NCBI GenBank assembly: GCA_902475415.1
Contig: CABRZK010000086.1
Location: 1-8,998, forward strand
Source: an uncultured Eubacterium sp.
GTDB taxonomy: Bacteria; Bacillota; Clostridia; Lachnospirales; Lachnospiraceae
Direction of reading: 5' to 3'
Length of the DNA: 8,998 bases
Part shown: piece by piece, positions 1-6,001 of the stretch
Numbering within the stretch: the first letter of the stretch is position 1
Layout of the letters: each line of letters begins with the position of its first letter
Notes under the pieces: generated by a model
The model's input: only the letters and a program-made list of their open reading frames with translations
Database searches by the model: none
What the model was told of the DNA's origin: nothing
Position numbers and translations under genes: made by a program

Positions 1-890
1 GTATTGTAAAGGGTACCGCAGCAAAGGACAATGAGAAGGGTATCAAGCTTGGTCTTGACCTTGCTGGCGGTGTCAGCATTACATATCAGGTCAAAGGCGA
101 TGAGACACCATCTGCAGAGGATATGAGTGATACCGTATACAAGCTGCAGAAACGTGTCGAGACTTACAGTACAGAGGCAGAGGTTTATCAGGTAGGTGAT
201 AACCGTATCTCCGTAGAGATTCCGGGTGTATCGGATGCCAATGCCATTCTGGAAGAACTTGGAACACCGGGTACTCTTGAGTTTAAGACAACAGAGGGTG
301 AGACATTTATGACTGGTGAGATGGTAGCTGATGCACAGGCTGCCACAGATACAAGCGGAAAAAGTTCCAGCAAATATGTGGTTCAGTTAAAACTGACCAG
401 CGAGGGAGCTGAGATTTTTTCTGAAAAAACAGGTGAGTATTTGAACAAAGTACTTCCAATTTACTATGATGGTGAGTGTATCAGCTATCCGAAAGTAGAG
501 AGCCAGATCACAAATGGTGAGGCTGTTATCAGCGGTATGAAGAGCTACGAGGATGCAGAAGCGCTTGCTTCCCAGATCCGAAGCGGTGCACTGAAACTGG
601 AACTGGAAGAGTTACAGTCTGAGGTTGTAGGAGCAAAACTTGGTTCCCAGGCAATCAAGACAAGCATTATCGCAGCAATTATCGGTCTGCTGATCATCAT
701 TGCATTTATGCTGATCGCATATCGTATTCCGGGTCTGGCAGCATCAATCGCACTGCTGATCTATACAGGAATCGTGCTTGCAATTTTACATCTGTATCAT
801 ATTACTGACCTTACCGGGTATCGCAGGTATTATCCTGTCCATCGGTATGGCGGTGGATGCAAACGTCATTATCTTTGCGCGTATCCGTGA
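1..890 (+). CDS. secDF: SecDF, SecD half (5' partial; frame broken near 805-808)
   Basis: SecD portion of the protein-export membrane component that uses the proton gradient to help pull preproteins out of SecYEG. The reading frame is open from base 3, so the true start and the first membrane segment lie upstream. Near the start it shows the SecD signature GLDLAGGV (about bases 48-71). The extracytoplasmic P1 region follows. Then come the conserved stretch VVGAKLGSQAIKTS and hydrophobic segments (about bases 660-800) matching the start of the SecD membrane bundle. Homology stops at HIT (codons 798-806). The remaining residues up to the TGA at 888-890 are out of frame and meaningless. The natural continuation, LTLPGIAG, is found at once in another frame. 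I read this as one SecDF gene with a 2-nt loss rather than a genuine short SecD. Identification is secure; whether the cell makes an intact protein is not known. Confidence 0.85.
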   Translation, partial: IVKGTAAKDNEKGIKLGLDLAGGVSITYQVKGDETPSAEDMSDTVYKLQKRVETYSTEAEVYQVGDNRISVEIPGVSDANAILEELGTPGTLEFKTTEGETFMTGEMVADAQAATDTSGKSSSKYVVQLKLTSEGAEIFSEKTGEYLNKVLPIYYDGECISYPKVESQITNGEAVISGMKSYEDAEALASQIRSGALKLELEELQSEVVGAKLGSQAIKTSIIAAIIGLLIIIAFMLIAYRIPGLAASIALLIYTGIVLAILHLYHITDLTGYRRYYPVHRYGGGCKRHYLCAYP

Positions 891-2079
891 GGAAATCGCA
901 GCAGGACATACGGTAGCACAGTCTATCGATACCGGATTTAAGAAAGCGTTTTCTGCTATTTTTGATGGAAATATCACAACACTGATCGCAGCAGCAGTAC
1001 TTGGCCTGCGTGGTTCCGGTACCGTCAAAGGATTTGCGGCTACACTGGCAATTGGTATTGTATTTTCCATGTTTACCGCACTGGTAATTTCCAGATGGCT
1101 GGTAAAAGCACTTTACGGACTTGGATTCCAGGATAAGAAATTCTATGGTGAAAAGAAAGAAGGCAAGAGTGTCAACTTCCTTGGAAAACGTGGGGTATTC
1201 TTTGGAATCTCTCTGGCAGTAATCGTAGCCGGATTCGTTGGAATGGGTGCTCACAAAGCCGGTAACGGACAGGCACTGAACTTCAGCATGGAGTTCAAGG
1301 GTGGTACATCCACAACTGTTGCACTGGATAAAGATTATACAATTGAAGAAATCGACAAAGAGATTGTACCTTATGTAGAAGAAGTAACCGGTGATGCAAA
1401 TGTTCAGACACAGAAAGTTGCAGACAGCAATTCCGTTATCATCAAGACCAGAACACTGGATCTGAATGAGCGTGAACAGCTTGCAAAAGCAATGGAAGAC
1501 AACTTCGGTGTTCAGGAGAGTGATATCACATCAACAAATATCAGCTCAACGATCAGTAGTGAGATGAGAAGCGATGCTATCGTAGCTGTTATCATTGCAA
1601 CCATCTGTATGCTGATCTACATCTGGTTCCGGTTCAAAGATATCCGTTTCGCAAGCAGTGCGGTTATCGCTCTGGTACATGATGTACTGGTTGTTCTGGC
1701 ATTTTATGCATTATCCCAGACATCTGTGGGCAGCACATTTATCGCCTGCATGCTGACTCTGGTAGGTTACTCTATCAACGCAACGATCGTTATCTTCGAC
1801 CGTATCCGTGAGAACCTTGCACTGAGCAATGGTCAGAGAAATACAGACCTGAAAGAGGTTGTAAACAAGAGTATCACACAGACATTGTCACGAAGCATCA
1901 ATACTTCCCTGACAACGTTTATCATGGTATTTGTACTGTTTATCCTCGGAGTATCTTCTATCCGTGAATTTGCCGGACCTCTGATGGTCGGCGTTATCTG
2001 CGGTGGATATTCCTCTGTATGCATTACAGGTGCACTGTGGTATGTATTTAAAACCAGATTTTCAAAAAAGAAAAAATAA
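778..2079 (+). CDS. secDF: SecDF, rest of SecD plus SecF half (after the frameshift)
   Basis: Continuation of the same SecDF protein in a second frame. The open frame begins at a TTG at 778, but homology starts at about 805. No ribosome binding site is visible there, so it is not an independent start. It gives SecD motif D5, with GMAVDANVIIFARIREE and the conserved Asp codon at 856-858, then GFKKAFSAIFDGN. A linker leads into the SecF half: FSMEFKGGT, GYSINATIVIFDRIREN and SRSINTSLTT, with the conserved Arg codon at 1891-1893. It ends in a Lys-rich cytoplasmic tail (SKKKK). SecD and SecF are fused in one chain, as in many Firmicutes. At codon 1780-1782 the SecF motif has Ala where many SecF proteins have Asp (NAT instead of NDT). 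No clear intrinsic terminator follows. Confidence 0.85.
   Translation: MQFYICIILLTLPGIAGIILSIGMAVDANVIIFARIREEIAAGHTVAQSIDTGFKKAFSAIFDGNITTLIAAAVLGLRGSGTVKGFAATLAIGIVFSMFTALVISRWLVKALYGLGFQDKKFYGEKKEGKSVNFLGKRGVFFGISLAVIVAGFVGMGAHKAGNGQALNFSMEFKGGTSTTVALDKDYTIEEIDKEIVPYVEEVTGDANVQTQKVADSNSVIIKTRTLDLNEREQLAKAMEDNFGVQESDITSTNISSTISSEMRSDAIVAVIIATICMLIYIWFRFKDIRFASSAVIALVHDVLVVLAFYALSQTSVGSTFIACMLTLVGYSINATIVIFDRIRENLALSNGQRNTDLKEVVNKSITQTLSRSINTSLTTFIMVFVLFILGVSSIREFAGPLMVGVICGGYSSVCITGALWYVFKTRFSKKKK
801..812 (+). other. Frameshift site inside secDF
   Basis: Frame 3 codons read HIT up to base 806, and frame 1 codons read LTLPGIAG from base 805. Adding back one CT (ACTCTGACC instead of ACTGACC) restores the family pattern with no missing or extra residue. 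This points to a 2-nt deletion in a short CT repeat. There is no slippery heptamer and no in-frame stop or rare-codon stall, so programmed frameshifting is unlikely. It is either a real mutation or a sequence error. Confidence 0.8.
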
Positions 2080-2152
2080 GAAATTCCTAAGAGAATGTTC
2101 GTTGTTCTTTTTATAACAATATGATAACTTGATGATATCAAAAAGCGTACAT

Positions 2153-2184
2153 TTCCGGAATCATTTTTCAGGGTTCCGGAATCA
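2153..2184. repeat. Two direct TTCCGGAATCA boxes, 21 bp apart
   Basis: TTCCGGAATCA occurs at 2153-2163 and again, identical, at 2174-2184. Each contains the perfect 8-bp palindrome TTCCGGAA. The 21-bp spacing is two turns of B-DNA, as expected for a regulator bound twice on one face. The two palindromes can also pair as an 8-bp stem with a 13-nt loop in RNA. The pair ends 11 nt before the ribosome binding site of the small membrane gene at 2211, so it could act as an operator or a leader hairpin. Function is inferred. Confidence 0.5.
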
Positions 2185-2210
2185 CAGAAAAGAACAAGGG
2201 AGGAACTGTT

Positions 2211-2459
2211 ATGGGAAAAAGTAATCGCATTGCAATTGCTGCATTGGTGTTGGGGATTATATCAATTATCACATGGTTATTACCGATTGCAGGATATATC
2301 ACAACGATTCTGGCAATTGTACTTGGGGTAACAGGACGCAAGAGTGAGAAAAGTACAGCGGCCACGGCAGGAATGGTACTTGGAATCATATTTCTGATCA
2401 TTACATTTATCAATTCTGTTGTGGGAGTGATTCTTGCATTGCTTGCAGTTCGATCTTAG
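2211..2459 (+). CDS. Small DUF4190-like integral membrane protein
   Basis: An 82-residue hydrophobic protein of unknown function. A strong ribosome binding site, AAGGGAGG at 2196-2203, sits 7 nt before the ATG and fixes the start. Hydrophobic segments lie at about residues 6-23, 25-42 and 50-78. A basic/polar turn (GRKSEKST, about 42-49) separates the second and third. The repeated pattern IAIAALVLGIISI...LPIAGYITTILAIVLGV and AGMVLGII resembles the DUF4190 type of small Gly-rich membrane proteins. It has no signal peptide cleavage site or catalytic motif. It stands alone: 131 nt separate it from secDF and a terminator follows directly, so it is probably its own transcription unit. The gene call is firm, the family assignment is moderate, and no function can be named. 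Confidence 0.8.
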   Translation: MGKSNRIAIAALVLGIISIITWLLPIAGYITTILAIVLGVTGRKSEKSTAATAGMVLGIIFLIITFINSVVGVILALLAVRS

Positions 2460-2472
2460 AAAAAAGCATAAG

Positions 2473-2512
2473 AAAAGACAGTAGTTATAGAAATATGACT
2501 GCTGTCTTTTTT
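2473..2512 (+). terminator. Intrinsic terminator after the small membrane gene
   Basis: AAAAGACAGTAG (2473-2484) pairs with CTGCTGTCTTTT (2499-2510) over 12 positions with one G-T wobble around a 14-nt loop. The right arm runs into a T tract to 2512. This is the classic stem plus U-run, 13 nt after the stop codon at 2457-2459. Confidence 0.85.
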
Positions 2513-2560
2513 GTTGATGAAAAATAAACAAAATTTATCCGTAAATAAAAGTGATTTTTG

Positions 2561-2581
2561 TTGTAACCATAAAAGTTACAA
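2561..2581. repeat. Inverted repeat TTGTAAC-N7-GTTACAA
   Basis: A perfect 7-bp inverted repeat: TTGTAAC at 2561-2567 and GTTACAA at 2575-2581, with spacer CATAAAA. No T run follows on either strand, so it is not a terminator. It has the size of a dimeric regulator site, but it lies about 200 bp before the best promoter candidate. Confidence 0.4.
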
Positions 2582-2639
2582 AAAACTCTGGTAATTTTAT
2601 CGATCATGTAGTATGATAAACAACAGTTTGATGCTGTCA

Positions 2640-2717
2640 GTACAGCGTTTCTTAAATAAGTACTATATAGAAAACAGGCAAGTTATATGTGGTACTATTT
2701 AGAAATCGTTGTACTAG
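2640..2717. repeat. GTAC/GTACTA box cluster upstream of the transporter operon
   Basis: GTAC starts at 2640, 2660, 2692 and 2711; the last three are GTACTA. The two middle copies extend to near-identical 14-mers, GTACTATATAGAAA (2660-2673) and GTACTATTTAGAAA (2692-2705), with one mismatch. Spacings of 20, 32 and 19 bp are close to whole helical turns, so the boxes lie on roughly one face of the helix. A regulator-binding array is a reasonable inference; no known motif is recognised. Confidence 0.4.
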
Positions 2718-2782
2718 CTTGCGAGATAGCTACATTTTTGCTAAGATGGGAACATTAAGGAAAGATGGCAGACACAGAGAAA

Positions 2783-2810
2783 TTGTTCCGAAGATTCTGT
2801 GTTGTATAAA
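2783..2810 (+). promoter_or_regulatory. Candidate sigma-A promoter of the transporter operon
   Basis: TTGTTC (2783-2788) and TATAAA (2805-2810) are separated by 16 bp, about 40 nt before the first start codon. It is the best -35/-10 pair I found in the region. Weaker -10-like hexamers exist further upstream, for example TATGAT at 2612-2617. Confidence 0.4.
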
Positions 2811-2852
2811 AAATGAGGAAATTATCAAAATGCGAGAAAGGGAGGGAAGAGC

Positions 2853-3482
2853 ATGCAGCCTTATGTAGAATATTTTCAGATACATGGACAGGAATATCTG
2901 CGTATGATCTGGCAGCATTTATATTTAAGCCTTCTGGCTGTTGGGATTGCTGCAGCTATCGGAATTCCCTGTGGAATCCTGTGTCTTCGATCACAAAAGG
3001 TGAAAAAAATACTGACAACCGGATTCAGTGCATTACGCATCATTCCCAGTCTGGCAGTTCTGGTTATTTTGATTCCGATTATGGGTGTTGGTGTAAAACC
3101 GGCGTTGACGGCACTTGTGATCCTGGCCATTCCGCCGATTCTGATACAGACAACCCTGGCGTTTTCTCAGGTCCCTGATTTTATGCTGGAAGTAGCGGAT
3201 GCCATGGGAATGGATCAGAAGCGAAAGTTCAGGCAGGTGGAAATGCCACTGGCCATGCCCGGAATCATCAGCGGTATTCGGATGGCCATGTCAGAAGTGA
3301 TTGCCAGTGCCACACTGGCAGCTTATATTGGTGCAGGTGGTCTTGGAATTCTGATTTTTAATGGCATCAATCTGTTAAAAACAGAGTATCTGGTAATCGG
3401 CGGAGGAACAGTGGCAATTTTGACTATGCTTTGCAGTATGCTGATCGGGCTGGTTCAGAAAAAAGTAAGTCCGAAAGTTTAA
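2853..3482 (+). CDS. opuCB: Osmolyte ABC transporter permease, OpuCB/YehY-like
   Basis: A 209-residue inner-membrane subunit of a compatible-solute importer. Hydrophobic segments lie at about residues 23-45, 64-80, 84-104, 148-168 and 180-201. The EAA-type cytoplasmic loop that docks on the ATPase is at 113-141 (EVADAMGMDQKRKF through MPLAMPGIISGI). It is followed by the family's AAYIGAGGLG motif at about 156-165. AAAGGGAGGG at 2837-2846, 6 nt before the ATG, supports the start. It is the first gene of the operon; the lipoprotein gene starts 38 nt after its stop. The family covers glycine betaine, carnitine and choline systems (OpuB, OpuC, Yeh), and the permease alone does not tell the substrate. 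It probably pairs with the second permease at 5224 to form the channel. Confidence 0.88.
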   Translation: MQPYVEYFQIHGQEYLRMIWQHLYLSLLAVGIAAAIGIPCGILCLRSQKVKKILTTGFSALRIIPSLAVLVILIPIMGVGVKPALTALVILAIPPILIQTTLAFSQVPDFMLEVADAMGMDQKRKFRQVEMPLAMPGIISGIRMAMSEVIASATLAAYIGAGGLGILIFNGINLLKTEYLVIGGGTVAILTMLCSMLIGLVQKKVSPKV

Positions 3483-3520
3483 AATTAGTAAGATTAGATA
3501 GAAAAAATGGAGGAAAGACA

Positions 3521-4456
3521 ATGAAAAAGAAATTATTAGCAGTGATTCTTGCTGTTGCGTCTGTGGCAACACTGGCAGGATGTGGAGCAAAAGGAACAAC
3601 AGATCAGAAAACAGATGGAAGTACAGTGGCTGAAAGTACTGCAAATGCAGACACAACGATCAAAATCGGCGCAAAGAGCTTTACAGAAAGTAAAATTTTA
3701 AGCGAGTTATATGCACTGGCACTGGAAGATGCAGGATATAAAGTAGACCGTCAGTTTGATGTATCTGACAATCTGATTCATCAGGCTGTATGTGAAGGTG
3801 AGATTGACCTGTATCCGGAATATACAGGAACCGCTTTAATGACAATCCTGGAAGAGCCGATGGAGACAGATCCACAGGTGACTTATGATAAAGTAAAAGA
3901 ACTGTATGCGGAAAAATATAACCTGGACGTGCTTGATATGTGTCAGGCAAATGATGGAAATGGTCTGACCATGCGTGCGGATGTGGCAGAAAAATATGGT
4001 ATCAAAACAATTTCTGATCTGCAGGCAAATGCAGAAAATATCCGTTTTGGCGGTACATCAGATACTTTTGAACGTGAAGATGGACTTCCGGGTCTGGAGA
4101 AGGTCTATGGAACATTCAACTTTAAATCAAAAAATACCTTTGATAACTCTCTGAAATATGAAGTTATGGCGAATGATGAGGTAGATTGCGTTCCGGCTTA
4201 TACCACAGATGCACAGTTAAGCAGTGATGAATTTATCCTTCTGGATGATGACAAACATTTCTGGCCTCCATATAACGTAATCCCGGTTGTACGCCAGGAA
4301 CTGATCGATGCACATCCGGATGTAGCAGATATCATTAACAAGATCAGTGCGGCAATTGATACAGATACCATGACAAAACTCAATGCCCAGGTGGATATTG
4401 ACAAAGAAGAGTATGAAGATGTGGCAGCTGATTTTTATGCAACATTAGATAAATAA
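3521..4456 (+). CDS. opuCC: Osmolyte-binding lipoprotein, OpuCC/OsmF family
   Basis: Substrate-binding protein of the importer, tethered outside the membrane by a lipid on Cys21. The start at 3521 is chosen over an in-frame ATG at 3431 because GGAGG (3509-3513) lies 7 nt before it and because it gives a textbook lipoprotein signal: MKKK, a hydrophobic stretch, then lipobox LAGC at residues 18-21. The mature protein begins with a Thr/Ser/Asp-rich linker to about residue 45. Family motifs are IGAKSFTESKILSELYALALED from 49, DLYPEYTGTAL at about 96-106, AYTTDAQL at 226-233 and HFWPPYNVIPVVR at 246-258. Tyr and Trp residues here are candidates for an aromatic cage around a quaternary ammonium group. 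Total length is 311 residues, normal for the family. The substrate is inferred to be glycine betaine, carnitine, choline or a relative; sequence reading cannot decide which. Confidence 0.9.
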   Translation: MKKKLLAVILAVASVATLAGCGAKGTTDQKTDGSTVAESTANADTTIKIGAKSFTESKILSELYALALEDAGYKVDRQFDVSDNLIHQAVCEGEIDLYPEYTGTALMTILEEPMETDPQVTYDKVKELYAEKYNLDVLDMCQANDGNGLTMRADVAEKYGIKTISDLQANAENIRFGGTSDTFEREDGLPGLEKVYGTFNFKSKNTFDNSLKYEVMANDEVDCVPAYTTDAQLSSDEFILLDDDKHFWPPYNVIPVVRQELIDAHPDVADIINKISAAIDTDTMTKLNAQVDIDKEEYEDVAADFYATLDK

Positions 4457-4468
4457 GAGGAAGAAAAA

Positions 4469-5227
4469 ATGAGCATTGCGGTAGAATTTCTTGATGTGAC
4501 AAAGCGGTTTGAGAATGCCGTGGAAAATGCTGTGGATCATGTGAGCTTTCAGATTCAGGAGCATGAAATGATCACGATTCTCGGAACATCCGGATGCGGA
4601 AAAACAACGCTGATGAAGATGGTAAACCGATTGTATGAGCCTACTTCCGGAGAAATCCGTATTTTTGGTGAAAACATACAACAAACGGATGCTGTGCAGC
4701 TGCGCAGAAAGATCGGATATGTTATTCAGCAGGTGGGATTATTTCCACATATGACGGTGGAAAAAAATATTGCAGTCGTGCCGGAAATCCTCGGCTGGGA
4801 GGCTGGACGAATTCAGGAACGGGTGACAGAATTGCTGAATCTGGTAAATCTGGATCCGGAGCAGTATCGAAATCGTTTTCCATCTCAGCTTTCCGGTGGT
4901 CAGCAGCAGCGTGTGGGACTGGCCCGGGCACTGGCAGCAAAGCCATCCATCATGTTGCTGGATGAGCCGTTTGGAGCGATTGATGCCATCAACCGAACAA
5001 GATTACAGGATGAGTTACTGAAAATACACAAAAGTGCCGGGCTGACCTGTATGTTTGTCACACATGATGTGACAGAGGCGTTAAAATTGGGAACACGTAT
5101 CATGATCATGAATCAGGGGAAGATTCAGCAATTTGATACAGCCAGAGAGATTTTGACACATCCGGCCAATGAATATGTGGCATCATTGCTGCAGTCGGTA
5201 CAGGAAGGATTAAACTTTTTCAGATGA
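4469..5227 (+). CDS. opuCA: Osmolyte ABC transporter ATP-binding protein without CBS domains
   Basis: A 252-residue cytoplasmic ATPase that powers the importer. Visible motifs in order are Walker A GTSGCGKT (39-46), Q-loop at VIQQVGLFPHMTV (Q87/Q88), signature LSGGQQQR (141-148), Walker B IMLLDEP (161-167) and switch His199 in FVTHD. The start follows the lipoprotein stop by 12 nt, with AGAGGAAG overlapping that stop. The protein ends soon after the ATPase fold (about residue 240) and lacks the C-terminal CBS pair found in longer OpuCA/ProV-type subunits, which senses ionic strength or nucleotides in some relatives. The gene is not broken: its TGA overlaps the next gene's ATG (ATGA at 5224-5227), which implies translational coupling. 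Direct osmotic gating by CBS domains is therefore not expected in this subunit. Confidence 0.9.
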   Translation: MSIAVEFLDVTKRFENAVENAVDHVSFQIQEHEMITILGTSGCGKTTLMKMVNRLYEPTSGEIRIFGENIQQTDAVQLRRKIGYVIQQVGLFPHMTVEKNIAVVPEILGWEAGRIQERVTELLNLVNLDPEQYRNRFPSQLSGGQQQRVGLARALAAKPSIMLLDEPFGAIDAINRTRLQDELLKIHKSAGLTCMFVTHDVTEALKLGTRIMIMNQGKIQQFDTAREILTHPANEYVASLLQSVQEGLNFFR

Positions 5228-5880
5228 CACGTTTTATTACCTATACAACGAGACATTATGACAAGTTAATACAGGCAGTTTTAGAACATTTTGAAATTGT
5301 GGGGATCACATTGCTGATTTCCATTGCGCTGGCATTTGTGATATCGGTGCTGATCATGGACCATGAGAAAATCACATCCTGGGTGATGCGGGTATGGAGT
5401 ATGATCTATGCAATACCAAGTCTTGCACTGTTTGCGCTGCTGCTTCCGGTAACAGGACTTGGCATGCAGACTGCGGTGCTTGTGTTGGTCATTTATAATC
5501 AGTTTATTCTGGTACAGAGTTTTACGGATGGTTTTACCAGAATTGACAGGAGCATTCTTGAGGCGGCTACGGGAATCGGAATGACGAAAGGGCAGATTTT
5601 CCGGAAGGTGCGACTGCCTCTTGCATTGGATACCATGGTTGCCGGAATTCATATTTCCATTATCTCTACGATCGGAATTGCCACAATCGCATCGACAGTG
5701 GGAGCCGGTGGTCTGGGAACCATTTTGTTTGAAGGTATGCGTACACAGAATGTGGTCAAAATCATATGGGGAACGGTATTGTCGGTGGCAATGGTTCTCG
5801 GTGTAAATGGAATTTTAAAATTAGTGGAAAAAAGACTGAAGAAAAAAATTTATAATGGTGCAGGCCGGAAGAGCGATTAA
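5224..5880 (+). CDS. opuCD: Osmolyte ABC transporter permease, OpuCD/YehW-like
   Basis: Second permease of the importer, 218 residues. Hydrophobic segments lie at about residues 24-45, 57-77, 81-100, 143-168 and 180-200. The EAA loop is at about 112-142 (LEAATGIGMTKGQIFRKVRLPLA), and STVGAGGLGTILFEG follows at about 157-171. It starts inside the stop of the ATPase gene (ATGA). The nearest Shine-Dalgarno-like run, AGGAAGG at 5202-5208, is 15 nt away, so translation probably depends on ribosomes finishing the ATPase. The C-terminus is basic (EKRLKKK). The last six codons and the TAA lie in a long hairpin at 5860-5901, so the final residues may have been shaped by that element rather than by transport function. 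Confidence 0.88.
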   Translation: MTRFITYTTRHYDKLIQAVLEHFEIVGITLLISIALAFVISVLIMDHEKITSWVMRVWSMIYAIPSLALFALLLPVTGLGMQTAVLVLVIYNQFILVQSFTDGFTRIDRSILEAATGIGMTKGQIFRKVRLPLALDTMVAGIHISIISTIGIATIASTVGAGGLGTILFEGMRTQNVVKIIWGTVLSVAMVLGVNGILKLVEKRLKKKIYNGAGRKSD

Positions 5881-5901
5881 ATATCGTTCTTTCGTGCCTG
5901 C
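5860..5901 (+). other. Long hairpin over the opuCD stop codon
   Basis: Bases 5860-5877 pair with 5883-5901 over 18 positions, including two G-T wobbles and one bulged T at 5895. The loop is the 5 nt TAAAT (5878-5882). The opuCD stop codon TAA (5878-5880) sits in the loop. The stem is strong, but no T run follows (TAAAATGCG), so it is not a standard intrinsic terminator. It may be an mRNA 3'-end stabiliser, a Rho-type or weak terminator, or a REP-like palindromic repeat. Confidence 0.6.
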
Positions 5902-5946
5902 TAAAATGCGTTATATGATTTGTATGATGTGAGTGATATATGATCA

Positions 5947-5969
5947 GAAAACTTTATGCGGAAGTTTTC
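5947..5969. promoter_or_regulatory. Operator-like inverted repeat before the methionine genes
   Basis: GAAAACTT (5947-5954) and AAGTTTTC (5962-5969) form a perfect 8-bp inverted repeat with a 7-nt spacer. It covers the place where the -35 of the TATAAT at 5977 should be and ends 7 bp before that box. No T run follows. A repressor or activator site is the simplest reading; the regulator is not in this window. Confidence 0.45.
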
Positions 5970-5982
5970 GGGAGGCTATAAT
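5954..5982 (+). promoter_or_regulatory. Candidate promoter of the methyltransferase/reductase-metH unit
   Basis: A perfect -10 box TATAAT lies at 5977-5982. The -35 region, about 5953-5959, is poor (TTTATG or TTATGC). That would fit a promoter needing an activator or blocked at the overlapping inverted repeat. The expected start of transcription leaves a leader of only about a dozen bases before GGAG at 5991-5994, with no room for a riboswitch downstream of this box. Confidence 0.5.
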
Positions 5983-6001
5983 ATAAAAACGGAGAAAAGT
6001 G

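Larger units (their letters stand above)
2513..2852. other. Long non-coding region upstream of the transporter operon
   Basis: About 340 bases without a supportable gene. It holds an inverted repeat at 2561-2581, a short hairpin GCTGT-CAGT-ACAGC at 2633-2646, a cluster of GTAC/GTACTA boxes at 2640-2717 and a plausible promoter at 2783-2810. The operon's ribosome binding site lies at 2837-2846. I see no known riboswitch core. The length and density of repeats suggest the transporter is controlled at transcription, as osmolyte importers often are. Confidence 0.6.

Noticed and set aside
801..812. Programmed ribosomal frameshift in secDF
   Set aside because: No slippery heptamer, in-frame stop or obvious stimulatory structure is present, and secDF is not known to be recoded. 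A 2-nt loss explains it exactly.
811..1254. Long open frame on the minus strand inside secDF
   Set aside because: It is antisense to clearly conserved SecD/SecF coding sequence, has no ribosome binding site or recognisable domain, and is rich in Cys, Ser and Lys as expected of a shadow frame.
2102..2120. TTGTT...AACAA hairpin after secDF as a terminator
   Set aside because: The stem is only 5 bp, AT-rich, and has no T run after it.
2640..2717. CRISPR-like repeats
   Set aside because: The repeats are too short and imperfect, with uneven spacing and no cas genes nearby.
2813..3178. Plus-strand open frame overlapping the start of opuCB
   Set aside because: It overlaps the well-supported permease in another frame and shows no family pattern; the strong ribosome binding site serves the ATG at 2853.
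3431..3520. Upstream extension of the lipoprotein gene to an ATG at 3431
   Set aside because: The extra 30 residues overlap opuCB, are not hydrophobic and would bury the lipoprotein signal. The ATG at 3521 has GGAGG at the right distance.
5881..5998. Riboswitch (SAM, cobalamin or folate type) before the methionine genes
   Set aside because: The spacer is only about 120 nt and its clear elements are the opuCD hairpin, one palindrome and a promoter. I see no conserved riboswitch core.
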